From NCBI RefSeq assembly GCF_038900095.1, contig NZ_JBBMQQ010000010.1:62001-126000 (forward strand): a stretch of DNA of 64,000 bases, read 5' to 3'. The notes beneath the pieces were generated by a model. That model ran no database searches. It had not been told where the DNA came from and saw nothing but the letters and a program-made list of their open reading frames with translations. This stretch comes from Hoeflea sp038900095. GTDB taxonomy: Bacteria > Pseudomonadota > Alphaproteobacteria > Rhizobiales > Rhizobiaceae. Each line of letters starts with the position of its first letter. Position 1 is the first letter of the stretch. The translations under genes and the position numbers were made by a program. This document shows positions 39,319-47,816 of the stretch, piece by piece.

Positions 39319-40539
39319 TCAATCCGCCATCGTCTCCAGGCTGGCAAAGCCGTCGGGTGCCCCCTCGCCGCCAAACGGCGTTGTCACCTCGACGAAATCA
39401 TCGGGATAGAACCCGTTGAAGCGGGTCCTGAGCGACAGCGAATAGGCACCGATATGACCGATTTCGATCCAGTCGCCGGTGTCCACCGTTTCAGGCAGCC
39501 AGAATGGTCGCGACAGGATATCGACGGAATCGCACGTCGCACCGCAGACCTTGAACGGAACCACGTTTTCCGCCTTTCCCTTGCGGATACGCCGCGCCGG
39601 GTCGGGAATGAACCGTGCCGGCAGCGTGATCTTGCCTGTCCAGCTGTCCGACAGCGAGGCCCAGATGCCGTCATTGATGTAGAGCCTGCGGCCCTTTCTC
39701 AGCAGCACCCGCACGATCAGCGAGAAGGCCCGGGCCACCACCACCCGGCCCGGCTCGGCCACCAGCGGCATGTCGTCAAAGGCCCATTCGGTGATGTTGG
39801 ACTTGAGTTCGCCCATCAGCTCCTCGAGCGGCGGCATCGGCTTTGCCTTGCGGTTGGGATCATGCCCATAAACCGCAGGAAACCCGCCACCGACATCAAG
39901 CCCCACCAGCGCCACCCCGGCGCGGTTGCGCACCCAGTCGGCGGATTTGAGCGCCAGCTCGTAGGATTCCGCTTCCTCCACCTGGCTGCCGACATGAAAG
40001 CACAGCCCCACCTTGAAACCGATCCGGTCAAGCCGCTGCACAAGTTCCACCGCATGGCCGGGTGCCGCACCGAATTTCTTCGACAGCTCGTACATGGCGT
40101 GGCCTTTGGTCTGAAGCCGCACGAAAATGCTGATCGAGCCCGGATCGAGGTCCAGCGCCCGCACGATCCGGAGCACCTTGGCGATCTCGTCCTCGTGATC
40201 GAGCGACATCACCCGGATGCCGTATTTTTCCAGCGCCAGCCTGATGTCGGACTGCGCCTTGACCGGGTGCATGTAGAGCATCTCGGCCGTCTTGGACGCA
40301 GCCCTTACCGCCGCGAATTCACCCGGCGAAGCCACGTCGAAGATCTTCACCCCGGCCTCGACCAGCGTCTTGAGCACCATCGGCTCGCCATTGGTCTTCA
40401 CCGCATAGGCTGTGTCGCCGGGAAACAGCTTCATGAACTGGCGCGCATCCTGCTTGAGAATTTCAGGCCGAAAGCAGTAGAGCGGGTGATCCGGCCTGAG
40501 TTCGAGTGCAGCGTCGGTACCGGTGGCGAATCGTTGCAT
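39319..40539 (-). CDS. Type III PLP-dependent decarboxylase (ornithine/lysine type)
   Basis: The 406-residue alanine-racemase-fold decarboxylase has the PLP lysine in DTAYAVKTNGEPM (about 40-52), the glycine-rich VGLDVGGGFPAVYG phosphate loop, VAEPGRVVVARAF and the C-terminal active site VCGATCDSVDIL with the essential Cys and Asp. This set fits ornithine decarboxylase or the related lysine/ornithine enzymes that start polyamine synthesis; substrate choice cannot be fixed from sequence. It is divergent from a DMT exporter. Confidence 0.9.
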   Translation of the reverse strand: MQRFATGTDAALELRPDHPLYCFRPEILKQDARQFMKLFPGDTAYAVKTNGEPMVLKTLVEAGVKIFDVASPGEFAAVRAASKTAEMLYMHPVKAQSDIRLALEKYGIRVMSLDHEDEIAKVLRIVRALDLDPGSISIFVRLQTKGHAMYELSKKFGAAPGHAVELVQRLDRIGFKVGLCFHVGSQVEEAESYELALKSADWVRNRAGVALVGLDVGGGFPAVYGHDPNRKAKPMPPLEELMGELKSNITEWAFDDMPLVAEPGRVVVARAFSLIVRVLLRKGRRLYINDGIWASLSDSWTGKITLPARFIPDPARRIRKGKAENVVPFKVCGATCDSVDILSRPFWLPETVDTGDWIEIGHIGAYSLSLRTRFNGFYPDDFVEVTTPFGGEGAPDGFASLETMAD

Positions 40540-40680
40540 CTTTGTCTCCAGGTTGGACCGGCACAGTATCAACCGGCCAGACAACCGGCAAATGACATAC
40601 TGTCCGTACAGGCGCTGATTTCGGGTGGTGCGCGTTCCACGCCTGTGGCAAGCAACAGTGGATACCGCAAGGAAACCCGC

Positions 40681-41592
40681 ATGCCCCAATCCGCCAACCG
40701 CTCGATGGACCTCGCCACCTGGGGTCTCCTGATCCTGCTCGGTTTCATCTGGGGCGGGTCGTTCTTCTTCGGCCGCGTCGCAGTACAGCATGTGCCGCCG
40801 ATGACGCTGGTGCTGTTCCGCGTCAGTCTCGCAGCCATTGCGCTGCATCTCGCGTTCGGCCGCATGCCCGGCTTCTACCAGACATTGAGCAGCCGCTGGC
40901 GCGAACTCCTGGTCATGGGCCTGATCAACAATGCCATTCCCTTCACCCTGATCTTTGTCGGCCAGACCAGGATCGGCTCTGGCCTCGCCTCCATTCTCAA
41001 CGCCACCACCCCGGTCTGGGCCGTTCTGGTGGCGCAGGTTCTCACGACCGACGAAAAGATCACCCCCGCCAAGCTGATCGGCTGCGGTCTCGGGCTTGCC
41101 GGTATGGTTCTGCTCATCGGCCCGTCTGCGCTGGGTCTTGCCGACAGCCCGCTCTGGGCCATGCTCGCCGTGGTCGGTGCCGCCATCTCCTATGGTTTCG
41201 CCGCCACCTTCGGCAAGCGCTTCAAGAACATCTCGCCGCGCGTCACGGCCACCGGTCAGCTGACGGCCTCGACCCTGATCATGCTGCCGCTGGCTTTCAT
41301 CGTCGACCGGCCGTGGACGCTGCCGCTGCCGCCAACCGATGTCATCGTGGCCATGCTGGCGCTGGCGCTGGTCTCCACCGCTTTCGCCTATGTCGTCTTC
41401 TTCAGGATCCTCGGTGTCGCCGGCGCCACCTCCGCCTCGCTGGTCACATTGCTGGTGCCCCCCGCCGCCATCCTGCTCGGCGTCCTGTTCCTGGGCGAAA
41501 GCCTCTCGCTCACCGAAGCGCTTGGTCTTGGCCTGATTGCGCTTGGCCTCTTGTCACTGGACAACCGGCTGGGCATAAAACGGAATGGATAG
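40681..41592 (+). CDS. EamA/DMT-family exporter
   Basis: A 303-residue ten-helix membrane protein with two EamA repeats, starting MPQSANRSMDLATWGLLILLG and continuing GFIWGGSFFFGRVAV. The frame runs open from 39454, but that upstream part is antisense to the decarboxylase gene. Placement opposite a polyamine-type decarboxylase is suggestive of metabolite export but proves nothing. The amidase gene follows after 33 bases and may be co-transcribed. Confidence 0.88.
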   Translation: MPQSANRSMDLATWGLLILLGFIWGGSFFFGRVAVQHVPPMTLVLFRVSLAAIALHLAFGRMPGFYQTLSSRWRELLVMGLINNAIPFTLIFVGQTRIGSGLASILNATTPVWAVLVAQVLTTDEKITPAKLIGCGLGLAGMVLLIGPSALGLADSPLWAMLAVVGAAISYGFAATFGKRFKNISPRVTATGQLTASTLIMLPLAFIVDRPWTLPLPPTDVIVAMLALALVSTAFAYVVFFRILGVAGATSASLVTLLVPPAAILLGVLFLGESLSLTEALGLGLIALGLLSLDNRLGIKRNG

Positions 41593-41625
41593 GTCGGGCG
41601 GCCTTTCCGGTTTGAGAGGGGCAAG

Positions 41626-42891
41626 ATGGACACCAATCGCATGATGAGCCTGGCGGCGCTGATCAAGGCGCGAGACGCAGGCAAGGCCAATCCGGAACTG
41701 ATGGTGGCGCTCTGCCGCGACGCCATCGAGCGCAAGGACGGCCACATCAGGGCTTTCGCCCATGTTGCCGAGGCACCAGCCCTTCACACCGAAGGTCCGC
41801 TGGCAGGCATTGCCATCGGCATCAAGGACATTTTCGACACCTTCGACCAGCCCACAACCTACGGATCGCCTGCCTATGAGGGCTTCCAGCCCCGCGTCGA
41901 TGCCGCGATAGTCGATCTCGCCCGCAGACAGGGCGCCACCATCATCGGCAAGACCGCGACGACCGAATTCGCCTTTTTCAATCCGGCGCAAACCGTCAAT
42001 CCGCACAATCCCGCCCACACGCCGGGCGGCTCTTCCTCAGGCTCCGCCGCCGCCATCGCAGCCGGCATGATTCCGGCTGCCATCGGCACCCAGACCGGCG
42101 GGTCGGTGGTGCGCCCGGCAGCGTTCTGCGGCGTCACCGGCTACAAGCCGAGCTACCGGCTGTTGCCGGCCACCGGCATGAAGAATTTTGCCCCCTCGCT
42201 CGATACCGTCGGCCTGTTCGCCGCTGGCGTCGAGGATGTCGCATTGCTGGCAAGCCTTTTGACCGGCCGGGACCTTGCTCTCTCCACCGGCACGCCATCC
42301 TTCGATCCGGCCGGGATTCGCGTCGGGCTTTACCGCTGCGCCCAGCTTGAAGGCGCTGATCCGGAGATGCGCGATGCTCTTGCCCGGGCGGCGGACCTCG
42401 CCGCCAATGCGGGCTTCGATGTCGGCGAGATCGGCGAGCCCGAAGCCCTGGCCCAGGCCCGCGACGCCCACAAGACCATTCAGGATTACGAGGCAGGCCT
42501 TGCCTGCGGTCCGGATCTTGCCCGCCACCGCGATCAGCTCAGTCCGGTTCTGCTCCAGACAATCGAGCGCGGCCAGGCGATAACGCCGTCGGAATATGAC
42601 GCGGCCCGCAGGCTGGTCAAACGCGGACGTGGCGCAACCCGCGCCCTTTTTGGCGAGGTCGACATCCTGCTCACCCCGTCGGCACCCGGAGCCGCGCCGC
42701 GTGGACTGGAAACAACCGGCGATCCGCGCTTCAACAAACTCTGGACCCTGATGGGAACGCCAGCCATCAACATTCCGGGGTTCAAGGATAATGCAGCCAT
42801 GCCACTCGGCATCCAGGCCGTTGCCCGCTTCGGTCATGACAAGCGGCTGCTTGACGTGGCCGCCATGCTCGAATCCGCGTTCCGCAGCTGA
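41626..42891 (+). CDS. Amidase signature family protein
   Basis: The 421-residue enzyme hydrolyses an amide bond with a Ser-cisSer-Lys triad. The lysine is in GIAIGIKDIFDT, the glycine/serine-rich block is PGGSSSGSAAAIAAGM, and the nucleophile lies in GTQTGGSVVRPAAFCGVTGYKPS. GAGAGGGG precedes the ATG. It is shorter than GatA and lacks GatA neighbours, so a general amidase is more likely than the tRNA amidotransferase subunit. Substrate is unknown. Confidence 0.9.
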   Translation: MDTNRMMSLAALIKARDAGKANPELMVALCRDAIERKDGHIRAFAHVAEAPALHTEGPLAGIAIGIKDIFDTFDQPTTYGSPAYEGFQPRVDAAIVDLARRQGATIIGKTATTEFAFFNPAQTVNPHNPAHTPGGSSSGSAAAIAAGMIPAAIGTQTGGSVVRPAAFCGVTGYKPSYRLLPATGMKNFAPSLDTVGLFAAGVEDVALLASLLTGRDLALSTGTPSFDPAGIRVGLYRCAQLEGADPEMRDALARAADLAANAGFDVGEIGEPEALAQARDAHKTIQDYEAGLACGPDLARHRDQLSPVLLQTIERGQAITPSEYDAARRLVKRGRGATRALFGEVDILLTPSAPGAAPRGLETTGDPRFNKLWTLMGTPAINIPGFKDNAAMPLGIQAVARFGHDKRLLDVAAMLESAFRS

Positions 42892-43238
42892 GCCGGTTTC
42901 ACAGCACCTGTAAGCTCATCAGCAGCCCGTTGTTTTCGTGAGGATCGAAGCGAATCCGGCGGGCTTGCGGCGCTGTCCGCGGGCAAACCAGCGTCGGGAA
43001 GTAAGGCGGAATTGCGGCGGACAGGCAAGGGTTGCTTACCGGATTATTTCCCCGATAGGAGGTATTTTACAAATTCTTAACAACCTATTAAATCGCTAAT
43101 ATTCGCGTTTTTTCAAATGGATGAAAGACCGCCCCGGATGAATTTTCCCAATTCAGGTTGCAGTGCAGCAACGATTTTGCTTTCCACGAAGCCACAGCCA
43201 TGACTATCATTTGACGGTAAACGCGATGGAGGACCACC
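42892..43238. other. Intergenic region upstream of the small membrane peptide gene
   Basis: About 350 bases without a recognisable protein gene. From 43040 to 43115 the sequence becomes AT-rich and contains the TTAA-N7-TTAA site listed separately. Transcription toward 43239 would give a leader of roughly 100 bases or more. Confidence 0.5.
43077..43091. promoter_or_regulatory. Perfect CtrA-like box
   Basis: TTAA (43077-43080), CAACCTA, TTAA (43088-43091) matches the CtrA consensus TTAA-N7-TTAA at every defined position. It is in an AT-rich intergenic patch about 150 bases upstream of the small membrane peptide gene. Binding is inferred from the motif only. Confidence 0.5.
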
Positions 43239-43316
43239 ATGGGATTTACGCAGTCGCTCAATGCCCTTGTGATCTGTGCAGCGTTCATTTTTATTGGAGC
43301 AATGCTCTTCATCTGA
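43239..43316 (+). CDS. 25-residue single-helix membrane peptide
   Basis: ATG at 43239 reads MGFTQSLNALVICAAF then IFIGAMLFI and a TGA. GGAGG lies six bases upstream, a strong ribosome site. Nearly all of residues 8-25 form one hydrophobic helix, so it should sit in the inner membrane. A strong intrinsic terminator follows 36 bases later, making a compact independent unit. It is below usual gene-finder limits. Function is unknown. Confidence 0.65.
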   Translation: MGFTQSLNALVICAAFIFIGAMLFI

Positions 43317-43352
43317 CGGTGATGCGCATTGAATAAAAATCGAAATTTCAAG

Positions 43353-43388
43353 GACGGGAGCGTTTCGGCGCTCCCGTCTTTTCTGTTT
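43353..43388 (+). terminator. Intrinsic terminator after the membrane peptide gene
   Basis: GACGGGAGCG (43353-43362) pairs perfectly with CGCTCCCGTC (43369-43378) across the loop TTTCGG, followed by TTTTCTGTTT. Ten G/C-rich pairs plus the T-run make this one of the best terminators in the window. Confidence 0.9.
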
Positions 43389-43495
43389 GAGGTCTCCGTC
43401 TGTCCGGCCTGTTGCGCACTGCACGCAAACCCGCCCACGGGGCAACAAATAAGGCCTTGGCCGCGGGATCTATCTGCCTGACGGATCAGAACTGA

Positions 43496-44410
43496 TCAGG
43501 CGGCAGCTCCAACCGAGCCCGCCTCATCGCCGCGCAGCCCGAGCATGTGGCAGATCGCGTAGACCAGCTGCGCCCGGTTCATCGTGTAGAAATGGAAATC
43601 GTCAATCCCGCGCTCGACCAGATCGTTGACCTGCTCGGCAGCGATCGCAGCCGCGACCAGTGAACGGGTCTCCACATCCTTCTCGAGACCATCGAACCGC
43701 CGGGCCAGCCAGTCCGGCACCGAGGCGCCGCAGAGCTTGGAAAACCGTGCCACCTGGCCGAAATTGTGGATCGGCAGGATACCGGGCACGATCGGGATGT
43801 AGATGCCCGCGCGACGGACCCGCTCGACGTAGCGCTCGTAGACGTCATTGTCGAAAAAGAACTGGGTGATCGCCCGCGTTGCCCCGGCATCGACCTTGCG
43901 CTTGAGCATGTCGATATCGGTGGCGAAATCCGGGCTTTCCGGGTGCCGTTCGGGATAGGCCGACACGGAGATCTCGAAATCGGCAATGGCGCGCAGGCCC
44001 GCCACCAGTTCCGCACCATTGGCATACCCGTCAGGATGCGGCTTGTAGGCGGCGCCCACGCCTTCCGGCGGGTCACCCCTGAGCGCCACGAAATGATTGA
44101 CGCCCACGGCCTGGAATTCACGCGCCACGGCGTCAACCGTTGCCTTGTCGGAGCCGACGCAGGTCAGGTGCGCCGCCGGCGCCAGCGCGGTCTCCTTGCA
44201 GATCCGGGTAACGGTGTTCATCGTCGGCTGCTTTGTCGAGCCGCCGGCACCGTAGGTCACCGAAACGAAATCCGGCTGGAATGGCGCAAGCCGGGTGATG
44301 CTTTCCCAAAGCTGGCTCTCCATGTCGCCATTCTTCGGCGGGAAGAATTCGAACGACACCTTGATCCGTTCGGAGAGAGCTTCTGCGCTGGAGCGGAAGG
44401 AGCTGGTCAT
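43496..44410 (-). CDS. metF: 5,10-methylenetetrahydrofolate reductase
   Basis: MetF reduces 5,10-methylene-THF to 5-methyl-THF with FAD, supplying methyl groups for methionine. The 304-residue protein shows the family pattern VSFEFFPPKNGDMES, VSVTYGAGGSTK, HLTCVGSDKATVD, VALRGDPPEG, AGATRAITQFFFDND and VPGILPIHNFGQV. The start at 44410 (MTSSFRSS) lies one base from the upstream ArsR-methyltransferase stop, so the two genes form an operon under the 45440-45465 operator. Confidence 0.96.
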   Translation of the reverse strand: MTSSFRSSAEALSERIKVSFEFFPPKNGDMESQLWESITRLAPFQPDFVSVTYGAGGSTKQPTMNTVTRICKETALAPAAHLTCVGSDKATVDAVAREFQAVGVNHFVALRGDPPEGVGAAYKPHPDGYANGAELVAGLRAIADFEISVSAYPERHPESPDFATDIDMLKRKVDAGATRAITQFFFDNDVYERYVERVRRAGIYIPIVPGILPIHNFGQVARFSKLCGASVPDWLARRFDGLEKDVETRSLVAAAIAAEQVNDLVERGIDDFHFYTMNRAQLVYAICHMLGLRGDEAGSVGAAA

Positions 44411-44411
44411 G

Positions 44412-45425
44412 TCAGGCGGTTCCTGTGCTGGATGAAGGCATATCGGAGGCAATCAGCAGGCGCGGATCGCGCGCCAGCCAGATCGTCACCGTCAGCGCTC
44501 GCGTAGCGCCGGTATCGGGCGGCAGATCGACAATCTTCTCAACCATCAATCCGGATTGTTCGAGCCATTCTGCAACCTGGCGATGGCTGAAGCCAAGCCG
44601 CGCATGGGCGTGCTCGGTACGCAGTTCCTCATGCTCGTGCGTGGCAAAATCGACCACCACGATCCGGCCTCCCGGCCTGAGCATGCGTGCGGCCTCGGTG
44701 ATCGCCGGCAGCGGGTCGTGCAGGAAATGCAGGACCTGGTGAATCGTCACCACATCGAAACTCTCGCGCTCGAGCGGCAGGTTGAAGATGTCGCCCTGCC
44801 TCACTGAAGCATGGGTGATACCGGCCTCGTCGAGCTGCGTGCGGGCAATCGACAGCATGCTGCGGCTGGAATCGATGCCAATGGCGCGGCGATAGCGGTC
44901 AGCCAGCAGTTCCAGCATCCGGCCTGTGCCGGTGCCAAGATCCAGCAAACCGTCAAACGGTGTGCGCCCGATCAGAGTGAGAATTTCCGCCTCGACCTTT
45001 TCATCCGAGACGTGCAGGCTTCGCAGATCGTTCCAGCTTTCCGCATTGGCCGAGAAATAGGCTTCCGCACGGCTGGCCCGCGCCTGCTTGACGGTTGCCA
45101 GACGCTCGGCGTCACGCGCCAGGTGCGCATCCGATGAGGACGTCGCATTGAGCGCCTGCTGCATCAGCTTGGCGCGCACGCCATCGCGTGTCAGCCGGAA
45201 ATAGGCCCAGGCGCCCTCCTGGTAGCGCTCGACCAGCCCCGCCTCGCCCAACAGCTTGAGGTGCCGCGAGATCCGCGGCTGCGACTGGCTCAGCACTTCC
45301 GTCATTTCGCTGACCGTCAGATCGCCATGGCTCAACAGCGCAATCAGCCTGAGCCGCGTCGGCTCGCCGGCGGCCTTGAGAACCTCGACGCATTCCTCAA
45401 GTGTGAGCGGAGAAAGAGACAGCAT
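44412..45425 (-). CDS. sahR: ArsR-family regulator fused to SAM methyltransferase fold (SahR-like)
   Basis: The 337-residue protein has an ArsR winged helix (LKAAGEPTRLRLIALLSHG, TVSEMTEVLSQSQPRISRHL, about residues 15-75) and a class I methyltransferase domain with LLDLGTGTGRMLELLA and VVTIHQVLHFLHDPLPAI. Fusions of this type next to metF match the described SahR family, which controls SAM-cycle genes in response to S-adenosylhomocysteine. It heads the operon with metF and is probably autoregulated. The symbol is assigned by family and context, not by experiment. Confidence 0.85.
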   Translation of the reverse strand: MLSLSPLTLEECVEVLKAAGEPTRLRLIALLSHGDLTVSEMTEVLSQSQPRISRHLKLLGEAGLVERYQEGAWAYFRLTRDGVRAKLMQQALNATSSSDAHLARDAERLATVKQARASRAEAYFSANAESWNDLRSLHVSDEKVEAEILTLIGRTPFDGLLDLGTGTGRMLELLADRYRRAIGIDSSRSMLSIARTQLDEAGITHASVRQGDIFNLPLERESFDVVTIHQVLHFLHDPLPAITEAARMLRPGGRIVVVDFATHEHEELRTEHAHARLGFSHRQVAEWLEQSGLMVEKIVDLPPDTGATRALTVTIWLARDPRLLIASDMPSSSTGTA

Positions 45426-45439
45426 ACGAAACCTCGAAA

Positions 45440-45465
45440 ATGATATAAAGATATGTTTATGTCAT
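45440..45465 (-). promoter_or_regulatory. Putative SahR operator overlapping the sahR-metF promoter
   Basis: ATGATATAAA (45440-45449) and TTTATGTCAT (45456-45465) form an inverted repeat with nine of ten positions matching around GATATG. On the minus strand TTGCCA (45482-45477), 17 bases and TAAACA (45459-45454) could be the promoter, placing the -10 inside the operator. The site ends 14 bases before the start codon. Confidence 0.7.
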
Positions 45466-45578
45466 TCCGGAGGTTTTGGCAAGCGCAATGTCGCGTCCGC
45501 CAAACTTAATGTCGCAGCGGTTTTGAACTCATGAAGTGGTGCAGCCGGGCAACGCCCTTGCTGGGGATTGCGCAGCAA

Positions 45579-46205
45579 TCAGCCGGCGGGATAGATCCAC
45601 TGTTCCCAGATATGCGCGGTGACGGTTTCGCCATTTGCGATCACCCCGGGCTTTTCCACCCAGGCAACGACGCCGCGGCGGCGTTTGGCGGCCTTGACGA
45701 AGGAGAGCGCCAGCGAGGTCTCGTCCCTGTCGGGGAAGTTATTCGCAATCGACGCCCCGGCAATCCGGCACGGCCCGTTGTCGCCGTCGATCCTCAGCGT
45801 CACCCCGCCTTCGAAGAACAGTTGCGTGCGCGGCGGCAGCATCGACAGCAGCGGAATACCTTCAATCAGCAGGTTGGCGCCGATCCAGGCAGGCTCGATC
45901 CGGTCGATGCCCATCCCGGCAGCAGCGATAGCCAGTTCGTCCGGTGCGACAACCGATATCTGCCGCTCGTTGCGGATTTCGGTACCGCGCGGGTACCAGG
46001 GCTCGCGGCTGCCGGATTTGCGGGTCGGGCCGGCATGGTAATCGCCGACAACCCCGTCAAAATCCATTGTTAGCGACTGGACCTCTTCGGTCGGGAAATC
46101 ACCGCCAAGCGCAGCCAGAACCGCCGACACAGTGCCCTTGATCCGGCGCGCCGGACGGATCTCGGGCAAGGCGGGCGCTTCGGCGGGAAACATCGGCAAG
46201 GTCAT
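45579..46205 (-). CDS. MOSC domain protein
   Basis: A 208-residue MOSC-fold protein. The region MDFDGVVGDYHAGPTRKSG, the NERQISVVAPDELAIAAA stretch and the conserved cysteine in NGPCRIAGASI are typical. MOSC domains of MOCOS and YiiM-type proteins handle sulfur or molybdenum-cofactor-related reactions, but stand-alone members like this have no defined role. It is not next to molybdenum genes here. Confidence 0.85.
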   Translation of the reverse strand: MTLPMFPAEAPALPEIRPARRIKGTVSAVLAALGGDFPTEEVQSLTMDFDGVVGDYHAGPTRKSGSREPWYPRGTEIRNERQISVVAPDELAIAAAGMGIDRIEPAWIGANLLIEGIPLLSMLPPRTQLFFEGGVTLRIDGDNGPCRIAGASIANNFPDRDETSLALSFVKAAKRRRGVVAWVEKPGVIANGETVTAHIWEQWIYPAG

Positions 46206-46345
46206 CGGTCACTCCGGAAATGGCTGAACAGGAACAGACCCATAGCGAATGCGCCGGTGATGAGCCAATCAAAATGCGTGAACACTTGTGACCGCACGTC
46301 GCCGGCAACGCTTGCCAGCGGGGATCCCGCGGGGGCGTACATCCT
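46202..46345 (-). CDS. Possible small membrane peptide upstream of the MOSC gene
   Basis: A frame ending MGLFLFSHFRSDR stops at 46202, overlapping the MOSC start by four bases (ATGA). From ATG 46345 it would be 47 residues with one hydrophobic helix near the C-terminus (WLITGAFAMGLFLF). No good ribosome site precedes the ATG, and a GTG closer to the helix is an alternative. The stop/start overlap is the main support. Confidence 0.25.
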   Translation of the reverse strand, partial: RMYAPAGSPLASVAGDVRSQVFTHFDWLITGAFAMGLFLFSHFRSDR

Positions 46346-46433
46346 TGCTGGCGGGTGCAATTCGCGCTGCTGCAAAACTGTGATAGGATACGGGCTCGGG
46401 GAGCTGACAGTCACGATATCAGGGAGATGATCG

Positions 46434-46856
46434 ATGATGCCTGCCCACGGACTTTCAAAACCGCTTTGCCTGGCCCTCGCCTTGAGCATGAGCCATCCGG
46501 TGGCGTCACTCGCCGCGGACCTTTCCTGCAACCGCCTGCTCGAAACCGGCCAGACCATGATCTGCTCCGGCTTTGAGCCCAACTGGGCGCTTGAGCTCAG
46601 CTGCAATGGCGGCATGAGCGCCAGCTTCATCGACGCGTTTTCCGGTGACACCATCCAGAGCACACCCGGCAGCATCAGCTTTGCGTCAGAAGATCCCTGG
46701 CAGCTCGAAACCAGTCATCCGGTCACCGGCACCATCGCCTACACCCCGGGCGGCTGCACAGACGAGAGCGACGCGGTCCGCGATTTCACCTTCACGCCCA
46801 CCGGTGCGCCGGGTCTCTCTGCGCCTTATTACCCGTTCTGCTGCCGGTTGGAGTAA
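46434..46856 (+). CDS. Secreted cysteine-rich protein (COG3650-like)
   Basis: The 140-residue protein has a signal peptide (KPLCLALALSMSHPVASLAA) and a mature part with six cysteines, including FCC near the end. The GFEPNWALELSCNGG segment resembles COG3650-type envelope proteins that carry the FxGxEPxW-like motif. GGGAG precedes tandem ATGs at 46434 and 46437. Disulfide bonding in the periplasm is likely; function is unknown. It is convergent with the SDR gene, with ten bases between them. Confidence 0.7.
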   Translation: MMPAHGLSKPLCLALALSMSHPVASLAADLSCNRLLETGQTMICSGFEPNWALELSCNGGMSASFIDAFSGDTIQSTPGSISFASEDPWQLETSHPVTGTIAYTPGGCTDESDAVRDFTFTPTGAPGLSAPYYPFCCRLE

Positions 46857-46866
46857 TGCCCGCGCC

Positions 46867-47553
46867 TCAAAAGTCGAGCGCCGAGCCATCCCAGTTGTAG
46901 AACTGCCCTGTGCCTTCGAGCGTCAGTCCCTCGGCAATTTTCAGAATGCCGGCGGCACTCGTCGCCGGGTCAATATCGGCTGCCGCGCCGCCCATGTCGG
47001 TCCTGACCCAGCCCGGATGCAGCATTGCCACCGCCACGCCCATCGGCTCAAGATCTGTCGCCAGCCCCTGCATCACCTTGTTGACCGCCGCCTTCGACGC
47101 CCGGTAGGCAATCCGGTCGGACTTGGCGTGCGACAGGCTGCCCATCCACGACGACACCGTAAGAATACGTGGGCTTGAACTGCGCCTGAGATGCGGCAGG
47201 AAGGCCTGGCTTACAGCCAGCGGCGCCAGCGTGTTGACCGCAAGCGTCCTGGCAAACCCATCGAAATCCATGTCCAATGTCGATTGCCGCTCCGGCCCGA
47301 TGATGCCGGCATTGTTGATCAGGATGTCGATCGGTTCGCTGACACTCGCAGCCGCCGCGCGCACTGCCTCATGATCGGTGACATCGAACTGGAGATCATG
47401 AAACTTCGGATGCGCGCAGATATGCGCGTCCGGATCGCTGACAACTTCCCGCGCCGACCCATAGACCGTCCAGCCCTTGGCCAGGGCCTGTCTGGCCATT
47501 TCAAGCCCAATGCCGCGATTGGTGCCGGTAATCAGGGTAGTAGTGGTGGTCAA
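46867..47553 (-). CDS. Short-chain dehydrogenase/reductase
   Basis: A 228-residue NAD(P)-dependent SDR with the cofactor motif TLITGTNRGIGLEMA at the N-terminus, NNAG in DILINNAGIIG, the catalytic serine in VSSWMGS and the YxxxK pair in AYRASKAAV. No ATG is in a suitable place: the likely start is TTG at 47553, eight bases after GGGAG, giving MTTTTTLITG. That TTG overlaps the stop of the relE-like gene (47550-47552), so translation may be coupled to the toxin gene. It resembles C-factor-like SDRs. Confidence 0.88.
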   Translation of the reverse strand: MTTTTTLITGTNRGIGLEMARQALAKGWTVYGSAREVVSDPDAHICAHPKFHDLQFDVTDHEAVRAAAASVSEPIDILINNAGIIGPERQSTLDMDFDGFARTLAVNTLAPLAVSQAFLPHLRRSSSPRILTVSSWMGSLSHAKSDRIAYRASKAAVNKVMQGLATDLEPMGVAVAMLHPGWVRTDMGGAAADIDPATSAAGILKIAEGLTLEGTGQFYNWDGSALDF

Positions 47554-47816
47554 CGATAAATCTCCCTGCGATGGCCTATCTCTATGACCACTATGGTCAT
47601 CAGCCCCTCTGATATCTGCACTATGATCCGCAGGTCCCCGACACGGAACCTCCAAAGCTCTTCAGTCTTCGCCTGCAATCGCTTTGCCAGTAACCGGGGA
47701 TCAGGGTGAGGCACAACCCGTTCATGCAGGAATTTGAGCACCCTGCTGCGATCTGTCGGGCTGAGTTTTGAAAATTGCTTGCGCGCCGGTTTGGTGAACG
47801 AGACCGCCCAGGTCAT
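47550..47816 (-). CDS. RelE/ParE-family toxin
   Basis: An 88-residue protein of the RelE/ParE fold: MTWAVSFTKPARKQFSKLSP at the N-terminus, LWRFRVGDLRIIVQI in the central sheet and VVIEIGHRREIYR at the C-terminus, where the basic and aromatic HRREIYR fits RelE-type mRNA interferases. It overlaps its antitoxin gene by four bases. Chromosomal pairs like this are typically autoregulated stress modules. Confidence 0.88.
   Translation of the reverse strand: MTWAVSFTKPARKQFSKLSPTDRSRVLKFLHERVVPHPDPRLLAKRLQAKTEELWRFRVGDLRIIVQISEGLMTIVVIEIGHRREIYR

Noticed and set aside
39454..40680. N-terminal extension of the DMT exporter frame by about 409 residues
   Set aside because: The extension is antisense to the decarboxylase gene and has no membrane or family features; the exporter starts at 40681.
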